From NCBI RefSeq assembly GCF_002155685.1, contig NZ_MUYK01000003.1, positions 62,001 through 126,000 of the forward strand: a DNA stretch of 64,000 bases. Reading direction: 5' to 3'. Source of the stretch: Erythrobacter colymbi (lineage in GTDB: Bacteria; Pseudomonadota; Alphaproteobacteria; Sphingomonadales; Sphingomonadaceae). Positions 1 through 12,459 of the stretch are shown here, piece after piece. Each line of letters opens with the position of its first letter. The stretch's first letter is position 1. Under the pieces are notes generated by a model. It worked only from the letters and a program-made list of their open reading frames with translations. It ran no database searches and was not told the origin of the DNA. Made by a program: the position numbers and the translations under genes.

Positions 1-576
1 CGCCCAATGCACCCGCTTGCCCGCCCCGCCCCGGCTCCAGTCTCCCGGCTTCATTCCCAGCCTGCCTTTCGTTTCCGCATAGAACTGCTCAGACCCCCCG
101 TAGCCCGCCTCAGACAGGGCTTCGGTCACTCCCAGACCCCTGCCAAGCGCCGCTTTCACGCGCTCTTCGCGCAGGGCCCGGGCGAAGGCGGCGGGCGACA
201 GGCCCACGGTGCGCTTGAACAGGCGCTGGAAGTGGGTCGGGGCATAGCCGGTCAGATCGGCGAGCTGATCCAGCGTCATCGGCCCGGAATCGCGGATCGC
301 GGCAATCGCGGCGAGCACGCAGGCCTCTTCGGCGCTCTGGGTGTTCGGCGAGCACCGCTTGCACGGCCTCAGCCCCGCCTCGGCCGCCGCTTGGGGGGTC
401 GCATAGAAGCGAACGTTGCGTCTCAGCGGCGCGCGGGCCGGGCAGGAGGGGCGGCAATAGATGCCGGTCGAATGGACGCCGGTGACGAAGGCCCCGTCGA
501 ATCGGCGGTCCTTTGCGAGCGCAATCTGCCAGCGCTCCTCGTCGGTGATGTTCTCGTAATGTTTCACGTGAAACAT
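1..576 (-). CDS. ada: Ada-type methyl phosphotriester sensor / AraC-family regulator, N-terminal part
   Basis: The frame runs off the left edge, so only the first 192 codons are present. Residues 1-80 form the Ada zinc-binding DNA-repair domain: Cys41, Cys45, Cys72 and Cys75 reproduce the 4/27/3 spacing of the Cys4 zinc site in E. coli Ada (Cys38/42/69/72). About residues 85-185 are an AraC-type helix-turn-helix domain. In the family the first of these cysteines accepts the methyl group from DNA phosphotriesters and converts the protein into an activator of alkylation-repair genes. Whether a C-terminal O6-methylguanine methyltransferase domain follows cannot be seen. The start codon and codons 1-6 (MFHVKH) are themselves a parS palindrome. 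The DUF1203 gene upstream ends only 3 nt before this start, so the two are probably one transcript. Confidence 0.9.
   Translation of the reverse strand, partial: MFHVKHYENITDEERWQIALAKDRRFDGAFVTGVHSTGIYCRPSCPARAPLRRNVRFYATPQAAAEAGLRPCKRCSPNTQSAEEACVLAAIAAIRDSGPMTLDQLADLTGYAPTHFQRLFKRTVGLSPAAFARALREERVKAALGRGLGVTEALSEAGYGGSEQFYAETKGRLGMKPGDWSRGGAGKRVHWA
560..575. other. parS: parS centromere-like site (perfect 16-bp consensus)
   Basis: TGTTTCACGTGAAACA, a perfect palindrome identical to the well-known bacterial chromosomal parS consensus bound by ParB. It overlaps the start codon and first codons of ada, which is why that protein begins MFHVKH. parS sites normally cluster around the replication origin, so this hints at an origin-proximal location. 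Binding by ParB is inferred from the sequence match only. Confidence 0.85.
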
Positions 577-579
577 TCC

Positions 580-1047
580 TTATGCCCGCCGCGCCCGCGC
601 TGCAAAGCAGCCGCGCACCGCGTTGTGGACATCGACCTCGGCGATGCGCTCGTCCGCTAAGAGAGCCAGCAGCGCCGCCTCGGCCTCGCCCGGCTGGGCC
701 AGCCGCGCGTCGACCATCATGCCCCCGGCATCGAAGCCGCGCAAGGACAGCACCCGCGGGCCGAATACGGGCGGCAGGGTGTTGCGGAAGCGCGCAGGGA
801 GCTCGGCGCCCTCGGTGACGAAGATCGCGTGCGAGGCGCGGTAAGGCCCCGCGTCCGTGCGGCTCGTGTGGTTCACCAGCAGCATCGCCGTGCCCGGGGC
901 GGCATCCTCGAGGCTCACCCGGCAAGGGTAGCCCGGCGCCTTGTCCGCCACCATCCGCACCGCGCCGTGCGCGGCAAGAGCGGCATCGTCGAGCCCGAAC
1001 AGGTGGGCATAGGGGGCGGGGTCGATCCCCTCGATCAGGTAGTCCAT
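580..1047 (-). CDS. DUF1203 family protein
   Basis: A 155-aa protein beginning MDYLIEGI. The start at 1047 was chosen over an upstream in-frame ATG because GGAGG lies 6 nt before it. It looks like a member of the DUF1203 family, small soluble proteins of unknown biochemical function; there is no signal peptide or membrane segment. Recognisable features are an N-terminal substrate-like region with PGYPCRVSL and a central stretch with YRASHAIFV. Its stop codon is 3 nt from the ada start on the same strand, so it is likely the first gene of a two-gene unit with ada. A role linked to alkylation repair is possible from position alone and is not otherwise supported. Confidence 0.75.
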   Translation of the reverse strand: MDYLIEGIDPAPYAHLFGLDDAALAAHGAVRMVADKAPGYPCRVSLEDAAPGTAMLLVNHTSRTDAGPYRASHAIFVTEGAELPARFRNTLPPVFGPRVLSLRGFDAGGMMVDARLAQPGEAEAALLALLADERIAEVDVHNAVRGCFAARARRA

Positions 1048-1169
1048 CGCGGTTCCTCCGGTTGTGCCGCCCGGGTTAGACCCGCAGGCCGGCCGGTGCA
1101 TCCGGCATCCTTGCGTTCAATGTCGCGCCCGATCTCGCTCTGGCGGAAAAAGCGGCTATAACCCGCGCC

Positions 1170-2726
1170 ATGACCCGGCTTCTCGGCGCGCTTGCCCTGC
1201 TCCTGACCCTCCTCGCCCTCCCCGCCTCGGCCGATCCGGGCGATGTCGATGCGGCCTCGCGCGGCGTGGTGCGGGTGGTGATCATCGGCAGCGAGAACGG
1301 CCAGCCCACTCCCGTCAGCCACGGCACCGGCTTTGCCGTCACGCCCACGCGGATCGTCACCAACGCCCATGTCGTGGCCGAGGCGGTGCAGGACGATACG
1401 CTGCGGATCGGGATCGTCCCGTCCGAAGGCGAAGGCGGCGCCTTTGCGCGGGTGGTGGCGGTGAGCCCGAGGAACGACCTCGCCCTGCTCGAAATCGCCA
1501 AGGGCAGCCTCCGCCTGCCCCCGCTGGCGCTGGCGGGGAGCGTCAGCAGCGATCTCGGCGAGGTCTCGGCGGTCGGCTATCCCATGAATGTCGATCTGGC
1601 GCAGGGCCTCGACATGGGCGACATCTTCCGCGCCCAGCCGCCGGTCAAGTCGCGCGGCTTCCTGTCGGGCGAGCGGCCTTCGCGGCAGTTCGACACCATC
1701 CTCCACACCGCGCCAATTGCCCGCGGCAATTCGGGCGGGCCGCTGCTCGATCCGTGCGGGCGGGTGATCGGGGTCAACTCCTTCAGCTCGGACGCCGAGA
1801 GCGGGGACGCGGAATTCTACTTCGCGGTCTCCCTGCGCGAGCTTGCCCCCTTCCTGCGCAAGAACGGGGTGGAGCCGGTCACCAATGCCTTGCCCTGCCG
1901 CTCGATCGACGAATTGAACGCCGAGGAACGCCAGCGCCTCGAAGCCCAGCAGAGCCAGGCCCGTGCGGCGCTCGAACAGCGCAGCGAGACCCTGCGCGAA
2001 GTGCGCGAGAAGGCGCAGCTCACCGCGCAGATGGAGGTGCTGGGCGAGCGCGAGAACCGCATGGCGCTGGCGCTGATAGCGCTGATCGCGGCGATCGGGG
2101 GGGGCTATGCGGCGCTGGTGTGGAAGAGCAACGAGGCGCGGCGCACCCACACCCGCATCGCCGCTGCGCTTGCGGCCGCTTCGCTGGCGGCGGCGCTGAT
2201 ATTGTGGTTCACCCGCCCGGGCCTCGCCCAGATCGAGGAGCGGGTCGCCGCCGCGCTGGCCAAGGCCGAGGGCAAGGATGCCCCCGCCCCTGCCGGCGCT
2301 GCGGGCGCCTCGGAAGGCGCGCTGATCTGCACTCTCGTGCCCGAGCGCAGCCGCGTCACCTCGGCCAAGACGGACGACGTCGCCTTCGAATGGTCGGCCG
2401 ACGGCTGCGTCAACGGGCGCACGCAATACGGGCTCGGCCAGGCGGGCGAATGGCAGCGGGTCTTCGCCGCCGACGAGGACGCGGCGGTCGCGGTGAACAC
2501 CTACGATCCCGAAACCCGCACCCTGCGCACCGACCGCTATCTGCTGGGGCAGGACGCCCTCGCCGCCGCGCGCGCCGCCCGCTCGGCCTACACGCCCCCG
2601 GCATGCGGGGTGAGCGACGCGGCGCGCACGCTGGGCGAGCAGCAATCGGCCCTGATCGCGCAATTGCCCGAGCGGCCCAACGAGCGGCTCGTCTATAGCT
2701 GCACGGCCAAGGGCGCAGGCAAGTGA
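1170..2726 (+). CDS. Membrane-anchored trypsin-like (S1C) serine protease
   Basis: A 518-aa protein with an N-terminal signal peptide (about residues 1-21) and a chymotrypsin-fold protease domain. The catalytic triad is visible as His67 (TNAHVV), Asp103 (RNDLALL) and Ser188 (RGNSGGPL), the pattern of DegP/HtrA-like enzymes. A charged, probably coiled-coil segment (about 250-295) precedes two hydrophobic helices (about 298-317 and 331-348), and a C-terminal region of about 150 residues follows. No PDZ domain is evident, so this is not a standard DegP/DegQ. It probably acts in the periplasm while anchored in the inner membrane. Its stop overlaps the GTG start of the next gene by 4 nt, so the two are co-translated. 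Confidence 0.85.
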   Translation: MTRLLGALALLLTLLALPASADPGDVDAASRGVVRVVIIGSENGQPTPVSHGTGFAVTPTRIVTNAHVVAEAVQDDTLRIGIVPSEGEGGAFARVVAVSPRNDLALLEIAKGSLRLPPLALAGSVSSDLGEVSAVGYPMNVDLAQGLDMGDIFRAQPPVKSRGFLSGERPSRQFDTILHTAPIARGNSGGPLLDPCGRVIGVNSFSSDAESGDAEFYFAVSLRELAPFLRKNGVEPVTNALPCRSIDELNAEERQRLEAQQSQARAALEQRSETLREVREKAQLTAQMEVLGERENRMALALIALIAAIGGGYAALVWKSNEARRTHTRIAAALAAASLAAALILWFTRPGLAQIEERVAAALAKAEGKDAPAPAGAAGASEGALICTLVPERSRVTSAKTDDVAFEWSADGCVNGRTQYGLGQAGEWQRVFAADEDAAVAVNTYDPETRTLRTDRYLLGQDALAAARAARSAYTPPACGVSDAARTLGEQQSALIAQLPERPNERLVYSCTAKGAGK

Positions 2727-3256
2727 AGCGCGCTCGCCGCCTCGCCCTGATTGCCGTGGTTCTCGGGCTGATACTGGGCGGAGGCTGGCTTGGAGTGCGC
2801 GCCGTCGATGCCCAAGCCACTGCTGCCGCGAAGAAAGAGGTCGCCCATTTGCAAGCCCTCGCTACGTCGGCCTGTCGTTGCGCTCGAGAAAAAGGAGAGG
2901 CGGGACGCAACGCCTGCTGGCAAGATTACAATGCAGCCATGGCGGACAAGGACGTCACCCAGACGACCGTCATGTGCCTATGGGCGCCTTCGGAGGATTG
3001 CATCCCCACCTATGCGGGCGTGGAATGCATCGTGACCGAATATGGCTCGGACATCTGTACGAGGGACGAAGCACGCGCGATCGAGGCGGCGTACACCGCG
3101 GCGCTCAATGCCGAGGGCGAATTTCTCGAATTGGACGACGCCAGCCAGACGCGCGCGAACAAGAGAGCGAATGCCGCAGCCGAAAACATCCTGCGACGCC
3201 TGAAGGCCGGCGAGAAAGTCAGTGCTCCTGCCGTGCAGGGCGGCTGCGCGGGCTGA
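2723..3256 (+). CDS. Small exported cysteine-containing protein, unknown function
   Basis: A 177-aa protein starting at a GTG that overlaps the stop of the protease gene (GTGA). Residues about 5-28 are a hydrophobic signal or signal-anchor segment; the rest is hydrophilic with an even number of scattered cysteines (for example [27 protein letters not shown]), which suggests disulfide bonds in the periplasm. I do not recognise a family. Translational coupling to the serine protease suggests it could be a partner, inhibitor or substrate, but this rests on position only. There are 170 nt between this gene and the atp cluster, so it is probably a separate transcription unit from atpH. Confidence 0.6.
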   Translation: MKRARRLALIAVVLGLILGGGWLGVRAVDAQATAAAKKEVAHLQALATSACRCAREKGEAGRNACWQDYNAAMADKDVTQTTVMCLWAPSEDCIPTYAGVECIVTEYGSDICTRDEARAIEAAYTAALNAEGEFLELDDASQTRANKRANAAAENILRRLKAGEKVSAPAVQGGCAG

Positions 3257-3426
3257 GGCGATCACCTCCCCGCTTCGCACCTGCACAATTCCCCAGCCTC
3301 GCGGCTTGCAGGATCGGGAATCAATTGCTAGGCGCGCGCCAACCTTGCGGGCAGCCCTTGCGCTCGCTCTTACGCCAAGGCTCAAGCAAGACCCCTTTAC
3401 GAGTTTTCCGAGAGGACGAGACGCGC

Positions 3427-3981
3427 GTGGATATTTCCGCCGGTATCAAGGCTAGCCTGGCTGGACGCTATGCCTCGGCCCTGTTCGATCTGGCTGCCGA
3501 GAATGGCAAGGTGACCGCGGTCGAGAAGGATCTCGAGACGCTGGGCGCTGCGCTCGCCGAATCGGCCGATCTGGCGGCGCTGACCACCAACCCCGAGCTT
3601 GCCCGCGATGCGCAGGGCAAGGCGATGGCGGCGGTCGCGAAGAAGCTGAAGCTCAGCCCGCTGACCACCAATTTCCTCGGCGTGCTCGCAGCCAACCGCC
3701 GCCTCGGCAAGCTGCCCGCGATCATCAGCGCCTTCAAGGCGATTGCCGCTGCCCAGCGCGGCGAAGTGACCGCGACCGTCACCAGTGCCCACCCGCTCAG
3801 CGACGACCAGCTCGCCGCGCTCAAGACCAAGCTGACCGCGCGCGAAGGCCGCACTGTCATGCTCACCGCCTCGGTCGATCCCGACCTGCTCGGCGGCCTC
3901 GTCGTCACCATCGGATCGCAGCGCATCGATGCCTCGATCCGCACCCGTCTCAACTCGCTCGCCAAAGCCATGCAGGCTTAA
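3427..3981 (+). CDS. atpH: ATP synthase F1 delta subunit
   Basis: A 184-aa OSCP/delta subunit, part of the stator that holds the alpha3beta3 hexamer to the peripheral stalk. The start is the GTG at 3427, preceded by GAGAGGA; this gives the typical N-terminus [14 protein letters not shown] and the usual alphaproteobacterial length. The C-terminal half has the family signature around [16 protein letters not shown]. It opens the F1 gene cluster delta-alpha-gamma-beta-epsilon. As in other alphaproteobacteria, the F0 genes (a, c, b) are not in this cluster and are not in the window. Only 12 nt separate it from atpA. Confidence 0.95.
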   Translation: MDISAGIKASLAGRYASALFDLAAENGKVTAVEKDLETLGAALAESADLAALTTNPELARDAQGKAMAAVAKKLKLSPLTTNFLGVLAANRRLGKLPAIISAFKAIAAAQRGEVTATVTSAHPLSDDQLAALKTKLTAREGRTVMLTASVDPDLLGGLVVTIGSQRIDASIRTRLNSLAKAMQA

Positions 3982-5523
<1,542 letters not shown>

Positions 5524-5535
5524 GGACGCCCTGAC

Positions 5536-6405
5536 GTGCCCTCACTCAAGGAACTCAAGGGCCGGATCAACTCGGTCAAGTCGACCCAGAAGATCACCAA
5601 GGCCAAGCAGATGGTCGCGGCGGCCAAGCTGCGCCGTGCCCAGGCTGCGGCCGAGGCCGGCCGGCCCTATGCCACGCGCCTGTCTGCGGTGATGGCCTCG
5701 CTCGCCAGCAAGGTCTCGGGCTCGGCCGCGCCGCGCCTGCTGGCCGGCACCGGCGCTGACCAGAAGCACCTTCTGGTGGTGGTCAACACCGACAAGGGCC
5801 TGTGCGGCGGTCTCAACTCGAACCTCGTCAAGGCCGCGAAGGCCAAGGCGCGCGAGCTTCAGGCGGCGGGCAAGAGCGTCGAGTTCTACCTCGTCGGCAA
5901 GAAGGGCCGCGCGCCGCTCAAGCGCGAGTTCCCGAACCTGATCGGCACCGGCTTCGACACCAGCACGGTCAAGACCCCGGGCTTCGACGAGGCGGAAGCG
6001 ATCGCCAACGAGCTGATCGCCATGTTCGACGCGGGCCAGTTCGACATCGCGCACCTGATCTACCCGACCTTCAAGTCGGCGCTGGCGCAGGATCCGACCG
6101 TCAAGCAGCTGATCCCCGTCCCCGCCCCCGCCGAAGCCCCCGCGGCCGACGCCGTGGTGCAGTACGAGCCGGGCGAGGAGGAAATCCTCGAAGAGCTGCT
6201 GCCGCGCTATGTGCGCACCCAGCTGTTCGGCGCGCTGCTCGAGCGCGAGGCTTCGGAACAGGGCGCCTCGATGACCGCGATGGACAACGCCACGCGCAAC
6301 GCAGGCGAGCTGATCCAGAAGCTCACGATCCAGTACAACCGCAGCCGTCAGGCCGCGATCACCACCGAACTCATCGAAATTATCGCGGGCGCGGAGGCAC
6401 TGTGA
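5536..6405 (+). CDS. atpG: ATP synthase F1 gamma subunit
   Basis: A 289-aa gamma subunit, the rotating central shaft of F1. It starts at GTG 5536 with the typical [20 protein letters not shown] coiled-coil helix and ends with the matching C-terminal helix ([16 protein letters not shown]), as expected. Length and both termini are normal. The stop codon overlaps the GTG start of a small exported-protein gene by 4 nt instead of leading directly to atpD, which is unusual for this operon. Confidence 0.97.
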   Translation: MPSLKELKGRINSVKSTQKITKAKQMVAAAKLRRAQAAAEAGRPYATRLSAVMASLASKVSGSAAPRLLAGTGADQKHLLVVVNTDKGLCGGLNSNLVKAAKAKARELQAAGKSVEFYLVGKKGRAPLKREFPNLIGTGFDTSTVKTPGFDEAEAIANELIAMFDAGQFDIAHLIYPTFKSALAQDPTVKQLIPVPAPAEAPAADAVVQYEPGEEEILEELLPRYVRTQLFGALLEREASEQGASMTAMDNATRNAGELIQKLTIQYNRSRQAAITTELIEIIAGAEAL

Positions 6406-6695
6406 GGCATCTGGCAGCCCTTCTTGTTCTCGCTTCGACGGCATGCGTTGCACAAGGCAGCGCCGCCATGGATGCACCCGGCTTGCAAGAAGTGCAGCAA
6501 GCTCTGTCTGTCTGTGCTGGCAAGCCGGTCGTTTATGACGCCCAGTGCCGAGCAACGGATGATCCTTCGGAGTTCTCTTGCAATTACCGTCTCCGTGACG
6601 GGAGTCTTGAAGGTGTTCCGCAGCAGACCTTTATCGCCGCCGACGGCGACAAGTTCGTCCTGATTGACATACCCCACCACTGCCAAGTGCAGTGA
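6402..6695 (+). CDS. Small exported protein inserted between atpG and atpD, unknown function
   Basis: A 97-aa protein starting at the GTG that overlaps the atpG stop (GTGA). The N-terminus (about residues 1-20, [12 protein letters not shown]) looks like a secretion signal; the cysteine could be a weak lipobox. The mature part is small and contains three cysteines (SVCAGK, AQCRAT, EFSCNYR) plus one near the C-terminus (HHCQVQ), which could form disulfides in the periplasm. No family is recognised. It sits 18 nt upstream of atpD, so it should be co-transcribed with ATP synthase. Its codon use looks a little less GC-biased than the atp genes around it, consistent with a later insertion. Confidence 0.65.
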   Translation: MRHLAALLVLASTACVAQGSAAMDAPGLQEVQQALSVCAGKPVVYDAQCRATDDPSEFSCNYRLRDGSLEGVPQQTFIAADGDKFVLIDIPHHCQVQ

Positions 6696-8168
<1,473 letters not shown>

Positions 8169-8174
8169 GGCGCG

Positions 8175-8783
8175 GTGATTGCCCGCCTGCTCCTGCCGGC
8201 ACTGGCTCTGTCTGCACCCGACGCGGCGCAGACACCGGACGCCGGAGTTTGGCTTGAGCAGGCGCTGGCATATTGCGCGTTCGATGCCTCGGGTGTCGAC
8301 GGGACGGTCACCATTCCCGTAGGGGTGGACTACTACCAGCCGATCCCTCCCGCTGCTGTTAGGCAGCTGAAGGCGACCGGTCAGGCGAAGTTCGTGGGCC
8401 TGACCACGTCGGACCTGCCGCCGCCGGTTGCGCGATATGCTGCGACCCAGCCGGCGGCGCGGCGGACGGATGTCGACCCGGTGCTGTTCGATTACTTCGC
8501 GTTCTCGGGCAAGGTCTGGGTGGTGTCCTACCCCCGGACGGACGCATGCGATGTCATGGTGACCGGAGTGACCGATCATCTGGCGCTGCGCGACCGGTCG
8601 ATGGCGAAGATGGAGCAGGATGGCTGGGCGATAGAGCGGCCGATCGCTGACACTGCCGCGCCGTTCTGGTCGGCGAGCCTCGTCAAGGATGGCATGAGGC
8701 TGGTCATTGAAGGTTTAGGCAAGGATGCCGACAGGAAAGGCGTCCAGATGAGCTGGCAATTCCAGCGGCTCGCATCGGATTGA
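8175..8783 (+). CDS. Exported protein inserted between atpD and atpC, unknown function
   Basis: A 202-aa protein beginning at a GTG 6 nt after the atpD stop. Residues about 1-18 ([20 protein letters not shown]) resemble a short signal peptide. The mature protein has a single obvious cysteine pair (AYCAFD, DACDVM) and no membrane segment. I do not recognise a family. It separates atpD from atpC by about 630 nt, although these two genes are normally adjacent. The small spacings on both sides (6 and 16 nt) indicate co-transcription with the ATP synthase genes. Confidence 0.65.
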   Translation: MIARLLLPALALSAPDAAQTPDAGVWLEQALAYCAFDASGVDGTVTIPVGVDYYQPIPPAAVRQLKATGQAKFVGLTTSDLPPPVARYAATQPAARRTDVDPVLFDYFAFSGKVWVVSYPRTDACDVMVTGVTDHLALRDRSMAKMEQDGWAIERPIADTAAPFWSASLVKDGMRLVIEGLGKDADRKGVQMSWQFQRLASD

Positions 8784-8799
8784 AGACAGGAACACCAAC

Positions 8800-9057
8800 A
8801 TGCCCCTCCACTTCGAACTCGTCACTCCCGCCAAGCTCGTCCGCTCGCAGGAAGTCCACATGGTGGTCGTCCCCGGGACCGAGGGCGAATTCGGTGTGCT
8901 GGAAGGCCACGCGCCCTTCATGAGCACGATCCGCGACGGTGCGGTGCAGGTCTTCGCCAGCGCCAATGCCGCGCCGGAAATCATCCAGGTGCGCGGCGGC
9001 TTTGCCGAGGTGAACGAGAAGGGCCTCACGGTCCTCGCCGAACACGTGGAAGCATGA
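8800..9057 (+). CDS. atpC: ATP synthase F1 epsilon subunit (short form)
   Basis: An 85-aa epsilon subunit containing only the N-terminal beta-sandwich domain ([20 protein letters not shown] through [16 protein letters not shown]). Most bacterial epsilon subunits are about 130-140 residues and carry a C-terminal helical hairpin that can inhibit ATP hydrolysis; that hairpin is missing here. A short AtpC is seen in related alphaproteobacteria, where inhibition is instead attributed to a zeta subunit. The stop overlaps the ATG of the next gene by 4 nt. Confidence 0.93.
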   Translation: MPLHFELVTPAKLVRSQEVHMVVVPGTEGEFGVLEGHAPFMSTIRDGAVQVFASANAAPEIIQVRGGFAEVNEKGLTVLAEHVEA

Positions 9058-9551
9058 TCGGGCACACGCTCGATCCTGAAGTTCTGGGTCGCGACCAGAG
9101 CCTCCTCGAAAGCCTTCTGGCGCTGAACAATCGCAGTGCGGTCGAAACGTCCTGGCTTGAAGCAGCGCGGTTCGAGGAGATGGTCAAACGTGCCTTCGCG
9201 GCGCTGCATGTACCCGAAGCGCAGGCGCTGCTGCTGACATTTGACCAGAGCGCCAGTTACGACAGCCCCAACTTCCTCTGGTTCAGGGAGCGGTTCTCGC
9301 GGTTCGTCTATATCGACCGGATCATTGTCGACGAACAGGCGCGCGGGCTCGGGCTGGCGCGACAGCTCTATGCGCAGCTGTTCGATCTCGCTCGCCAAGC
9401 CGGGCACAGCCTGGTCGCTTGCGAGGTCAATTCCATGCCGCCCAACCCTGGATCCGACGCTTTTCACGCGGCGATGGGTTTTGTCGAGGCGGGTAATGCA
9501 GCCCTCGGCCCCGGCAAAACCGTCCGCTATCTCACGAAGGCGCTCGGCTGA
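9054..9551 (+). CDS. GNAT-family N-acetyltransferase
   Basis: A 165-aa protein with a GNAT fold. The acetyl-CoA-binding loop is recognisable in [20 protein letters not shown] (motif A, Q/RxxGxG/A form), followed by the helix leading to [21 protein letters not shown] and a C-terminal strand. The substrate is unknown. It starts inside the atpC stop (ATGA), so it is translationally coupled to the end of the ATP synthase cluster; a functional link to ATP synthase is not implied by the sequence. Confidence 0.8.
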   Translation: MIGHTLDPEVLGRDQSLLESLLALNNRSAVETSWLEAARFEEMVKRAFAALHVPEAQALLLTFDQSASYDSPNFLWFRERFSRFVYIDRIIVDEQARGLGLARQLYAQLFDLARQAGHSLVACEVNSMPPNPGSDAFHAAMGFVEAGNAALGPGKTVRYLTKALG

Positions 9552-9811
9552 TCGTCCTGCAAGGGACTGCGGGATCACGTCACGGTTCATTGCCGCCGCC
9601 TGCCTGCGCGGATTGCCGAGCGGAACCGGACAATGCAGAGCATGCCGCCTGGTCCGCCCTTTTTCGTTGTATCCCCTTCCCTTTCCGCCCCTCTCCCGCC
9701 AGAACAAGCGCCAGCATTTCAGAAAGCGGGATATCGCTTTCTTTGTTATCTGACGCGACTTCCGAGCCGCGCACTGGCGTGCGCTCGAAATCGCTCCTGA
9801 GGAGAGGACGC

Positions 9812-11959
9812 TTGAAACTTGTCTCCACTTTCGCACTGGCTCTCGCAATGACCATCGCTAGCACCACCGGCGCAGCGGCCGCCGACGAAACCCCCGTGCC
9901 CGGTATCCCCGGCCCCGAGCAGGATCCCTACATCTTCCTCGAAGAAGCCCGCAGCCCCGAGGCGCTGGACTGGGTCGCCAAGGAAAACGCGCGCACCCTC
10001 GCCGCCTTCGAGGCCGATCCGCGCTACGCCAAGCTCAAGGCCGATGCGCTGGCGATCTTCGACAGCAACGACCGCATCCCCTTCGTCAGCTTCCGCCCCG
10101 ACGGGCTCTACAATTTCTGGCAGGACAAGGCGAACCCCAAGGGCGTCCTGCGCCGCACCACGCTGGAAAGCTATCGCACCGACAGCCCCAAGTGGGAGGT
10201 GATCCTCGACGTTGACGCGCTCGCCAAGGCCGAGGGCAAGGAGTGGGTCTACCAGGGCTCGACCTGCCTGCCGCCCGCGCTGAACAAGTGCATGATCGCG
10301 CTCTCGGACGGGGGCGAGGACGCCACCATCATGCGCGAGTTCGACATGACGACGAAGTCCTTCGTCGAAGGCGGCTTCGTGCTCGACCAGAAGAGCCAGG
10401 GCGGCATCGAGTGGGTGGACGAGAACACCCTGCTAGTCGGCCGCAACTTCGGCGAGGGCACCCTCACCGAGAGCGAATACCCCTTCACCACCCGCGAATG
10501 GAAGCGCGGCACCAGAATCGAGGACGCGCCCGAAATCTTCCGCGGCGATGCCAAGGACGTCTCCTCGGGCGCGGCGCTGCTGCGCGACAATGACAGCGTA
10601 ATCCACGCCCGCATCGCCTATCGCGGGATCAGCTTCCACGAGCGGCTGTGGTATGTCTGGAAGGACGGCCAGTGGCTCCAGCTCGACCTGCCCACCAAGG
10701 CGAGCCCGGTCGGCATTGCCGACGGTCATATGCTGTTCTCGCCCGATGTCGACTGGACGGTGGACGGCCAGACCTTCCCCGCCGACAGCCTCGTCGCAGT
10801 CGATCTAGCGGAATGGAAGGCCAACCCCAACGGCGCGAAGAAGTCGCTGGTGTGGGCCCCGGGATATCGCCAGACCAAGCAGGGCAGCACCGTCACCGGC
10901 GGCGGGCTCTATGTCGCGCTGCTCGACAACGTCGTCGGCAAGGTGCTGAAGTTCAAGTTCGCCGACGGCAAGTGGTCGAGCACGCAGGTGGCCCTGCCCG
11001 ACAACGCCACGATCGGGATCGCCGCGTCCTCGGACGAGACCGACCAGATCATGTACACCGTGAGCGGCTTCCTCGAGCCCACCACGCTCTATTACACCGA
11101 CGGGACCACACCGCCGGCGGTGCTGAAGACGAGCCCGGCCTATTTCGATCCCGCAGGCGCCAGCGTCGAGCAATACGAGGCGGTCAGCAAGGACGGGACC
11201 AAGATCCCCTACTTCATCGTCAAGCCCAAGGGCATGAAAACCGACGGTTCGACCGCGACGCTGCTGACCGGCTACGGCGGCTTCCAGGTGCCGCGCCTGC
11301 CTGCCTATCTCGGCTCGACGGGCAAGCTGTGGGTCGAGAACGGCGGGGCCTATGTGCTCGCCAACCTGCGCGGCGGGGGCGAGTTCGGCCCGCAGTGGCA
11401 CCAGACCGCGATCCGCGAAAACAAGCAGCGCACCTGGGACGATTTCATCGCGGTGGGCGAGGATCTGATCAAGCGCGGCTTCACCAAGCCCGAACATCTC
11501 GGCATCCAGGGCGGCTCGCAGGGCGGCCTCTTGGTCGGCACCTTCTTCACCCAGCGCCCCGACCTCCTGGGCGCGGCAATCGTGCAGATCCCGCTGTTCG
11601 ACATGCTGCGCTATCACCTGATCGGCCGCGGGGCCTCGTGGATCGGCGAGTACGGCGATCCGCGCATCCCCGAACAGCGCAAGTGGATCGAGGGCTATTC
11701 GCCCTACCAGAAGATCGTCGCGGGTGTGGAATATCCCGAGCCGTTCCTGTGGGCCTCGACCGCGGATGACCGCACTCACCCCGCCCACGCGCGCAAGGCG
11801 GCGGCGAAGCTCAAGGCTTTGGGCCAGCCCTACTACTACTTCGAGGACACCACCGGCGGCCACTCGGGCGGGGTCGACAACGACCAGCGTGCGAAGCTCC
11901 AGGCGCTCCAGTTCATCTATCTGATGAAGCGCCTGATGGACGAGCGGCCGGCGAAGTAA
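9812..11959 (+). CDS. Secreted prolyl oligopeptidase family serine peptidase (S9A)
   Basis: A 715-aa enzyme if translation starts at the TTG at 9812, which is preceded by GGAGAGGA and gives a clean signal peptide (MKLVSTFALALAMTIAS..AAAA). The open frame extends further upstream but without a signal peptide. An N-terminal beta-propeller gates a C-terminal alpha/beta-hydrolase domain: nucleophile Ser569 in GGSQGG, Asp652/653 in TADDRTHP and His684 in GGHSGG. Such enzymes cut short peptides after proline; this one is probably periplasmic. It stands alone, with about 260 nt of non-coding DNA before it and a terminator after it. Confidence 0.9.
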   Translation: MKLVSTFALALAMTIASTTGAAAADETPVPGIPGPEQDPYIFLEEARSPEALDWVAKENARTLAAFEADPRYAKLKADALAIFDSNDRIPFVSFRPDGLYNFWQDKANPKGVLRRTTLESYRTDSPKWEVILDVDALAKAEGKEWVYQGSTCLPPALNKCMIALSDGGEDATIMREFDMTTKSFVEGGFVLDQKSQGGIEWVDENTLLVGRNFGEGTLTESEYPFTTREWKRGTRIEDAPEIFRGDAKDVSSGAALLRDNDSVIHARIAYRGISFHERLWYVWKDGQWLQLDLPTKASPVGIADGHMLFSPDVDWTVDGQTFPADSLVAVDLAEWKANPNGAKKSLVWAPGYRQTKQGSTVTGGGLYVALLDNVVGKVLKFKFADGKWSSTQVALPDNATIGIAASSDETDQIMYTVSGFLEPTTLYYTDGTTPPAVLKTSPAYFDPAGASVEQYEAVSKDGTKIPYFIVKPKGMKTDGSTATLLTGYGGFQVPRLPAYLGSTGKLWVENGGAYVLANLRGGGEFGPQWHQTAIRENKQRTWDDFIAVGEDLIKRGFTKPEHLGIQGGSQGGLLVGTFFTQRPDLLGAAIVQIPLFDMLRYHLIGRGASWIGEYGDPRIPEQRKWIEGYSPYQKIVAGVEYPEPFLWASTADDRTHPAHARKAAAKLKALGQPYYYFEDTTGGHSGGVDNDQRAKLQALQFIYLMKRLMDERPAK

Positions 11960-11982
11960 GCCGCTTCTCAAGAGCCTCAAAC

Positions 11983-12016
11983 AAGGGGCGGTTCCCTCGC
12001 GGGAGCCGCCCCTTTT
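11983..12016 (+). terminator. Rho-independent terminator after the prolyl oligopeptidase
   Basis: A stem with arms AGGGGCGGTTCCC and GGGAGCCGCCCCTT (one G-U pair) and a TCGC loop, followed by TTTT. It begins 24 nt after the stop codon. Confidence 0.85.
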
Positions 12017-12116
12017 GCGTTAACTCCGTGAGGCAACGCAGCTGCCTGTAAAGCGGCCCGACACTTTGCCTTCGGTTCGTCGCGTGCGCGGCACGGAGTA
12101 GTTCATCAATGCCTGC

Positions 12117-12124
12117 TTAACCAT
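12117..12124. promoter_or_regulatory. Possible CtrA half-site upstream of the SciP-like gene
   Basis: TTAACCAT matches the alphaproteobacterial CtrA half-site motif and lies 82 nt upstream of the DUF1153 start. In Caulobacter, sciP is under CtrA control, which makes the match more interesting than chance, but an 8-mer alone is weak evidence. Confidence 0.35.
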
Positions 12125-12205
12125 GTCTGGCAGCAACTCGTTAGGGCTGCCCGTCAACACTCAAGCCATCGGGGGCGATGACACCAGCGACGAGGAGCAT
12201 CACCG

Positions 12206-12448
12206 ATGGCCTATGACCGTAACATCTCGATCGCCGACGCGATCAAGAGCTATTACCAGCTTCCCAGAACCCACCGTGTCCACTGGTCCAAGGCCCGCAA
12301 GGACGAAGTGGTGCGGGCCGTGCGCGACCGTGCGATCAGCTTCCACGAGGCGCGCGAGCGCTATCTGCTGAGCCGTAGCGAGTTCGAGCAGTGGGAAGCC
12401 GATTACCTCGCCGGTGGCGGCGAAGTGGAGCGCACCCAGGACGCCTGA
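12206..12448 (+). CDS. DUF1153 / SciP-like transcriptional regulator
   Basis: An 80-aa protein with the DUF1153 core: a basic recognition segment (VHWSKARKDEVVRAVRDRAI) followed by a helix-turn-helix-like part (SFHEARERYLLSRSEFEQWE). The Caulobacter member, SciP, binds DNA and inhibits the cell-cycle regulator CtrA at its promoters. The start at 12206 has GAGGAG upstream. This protein lacks part of the N-terminal extension seen in Caulobacter SciP, so it may be a paralogue in the same family and the symbol is left empty. It is convergent with the SOUL gene (11 nt between stops). Confidence 0.8.
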   Translation: MAYDRNISIADAIKSYYQLPRTHRVHWSKARKDEVVRAVRDRAISFHEARERYLLSRSEFEQWEADYLAGGGEVERTQDA

Positions 12449-12459
12449 GGCCGGCTGGC

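Noticed and set aside
1035..2663. Long minus-strand open frame opposite the serine protease
   Set aside because: It is arginine- and alanine-rich shadow sequence in a GC-rich gene; the plus strand has a full protease with signal peptide and triad.
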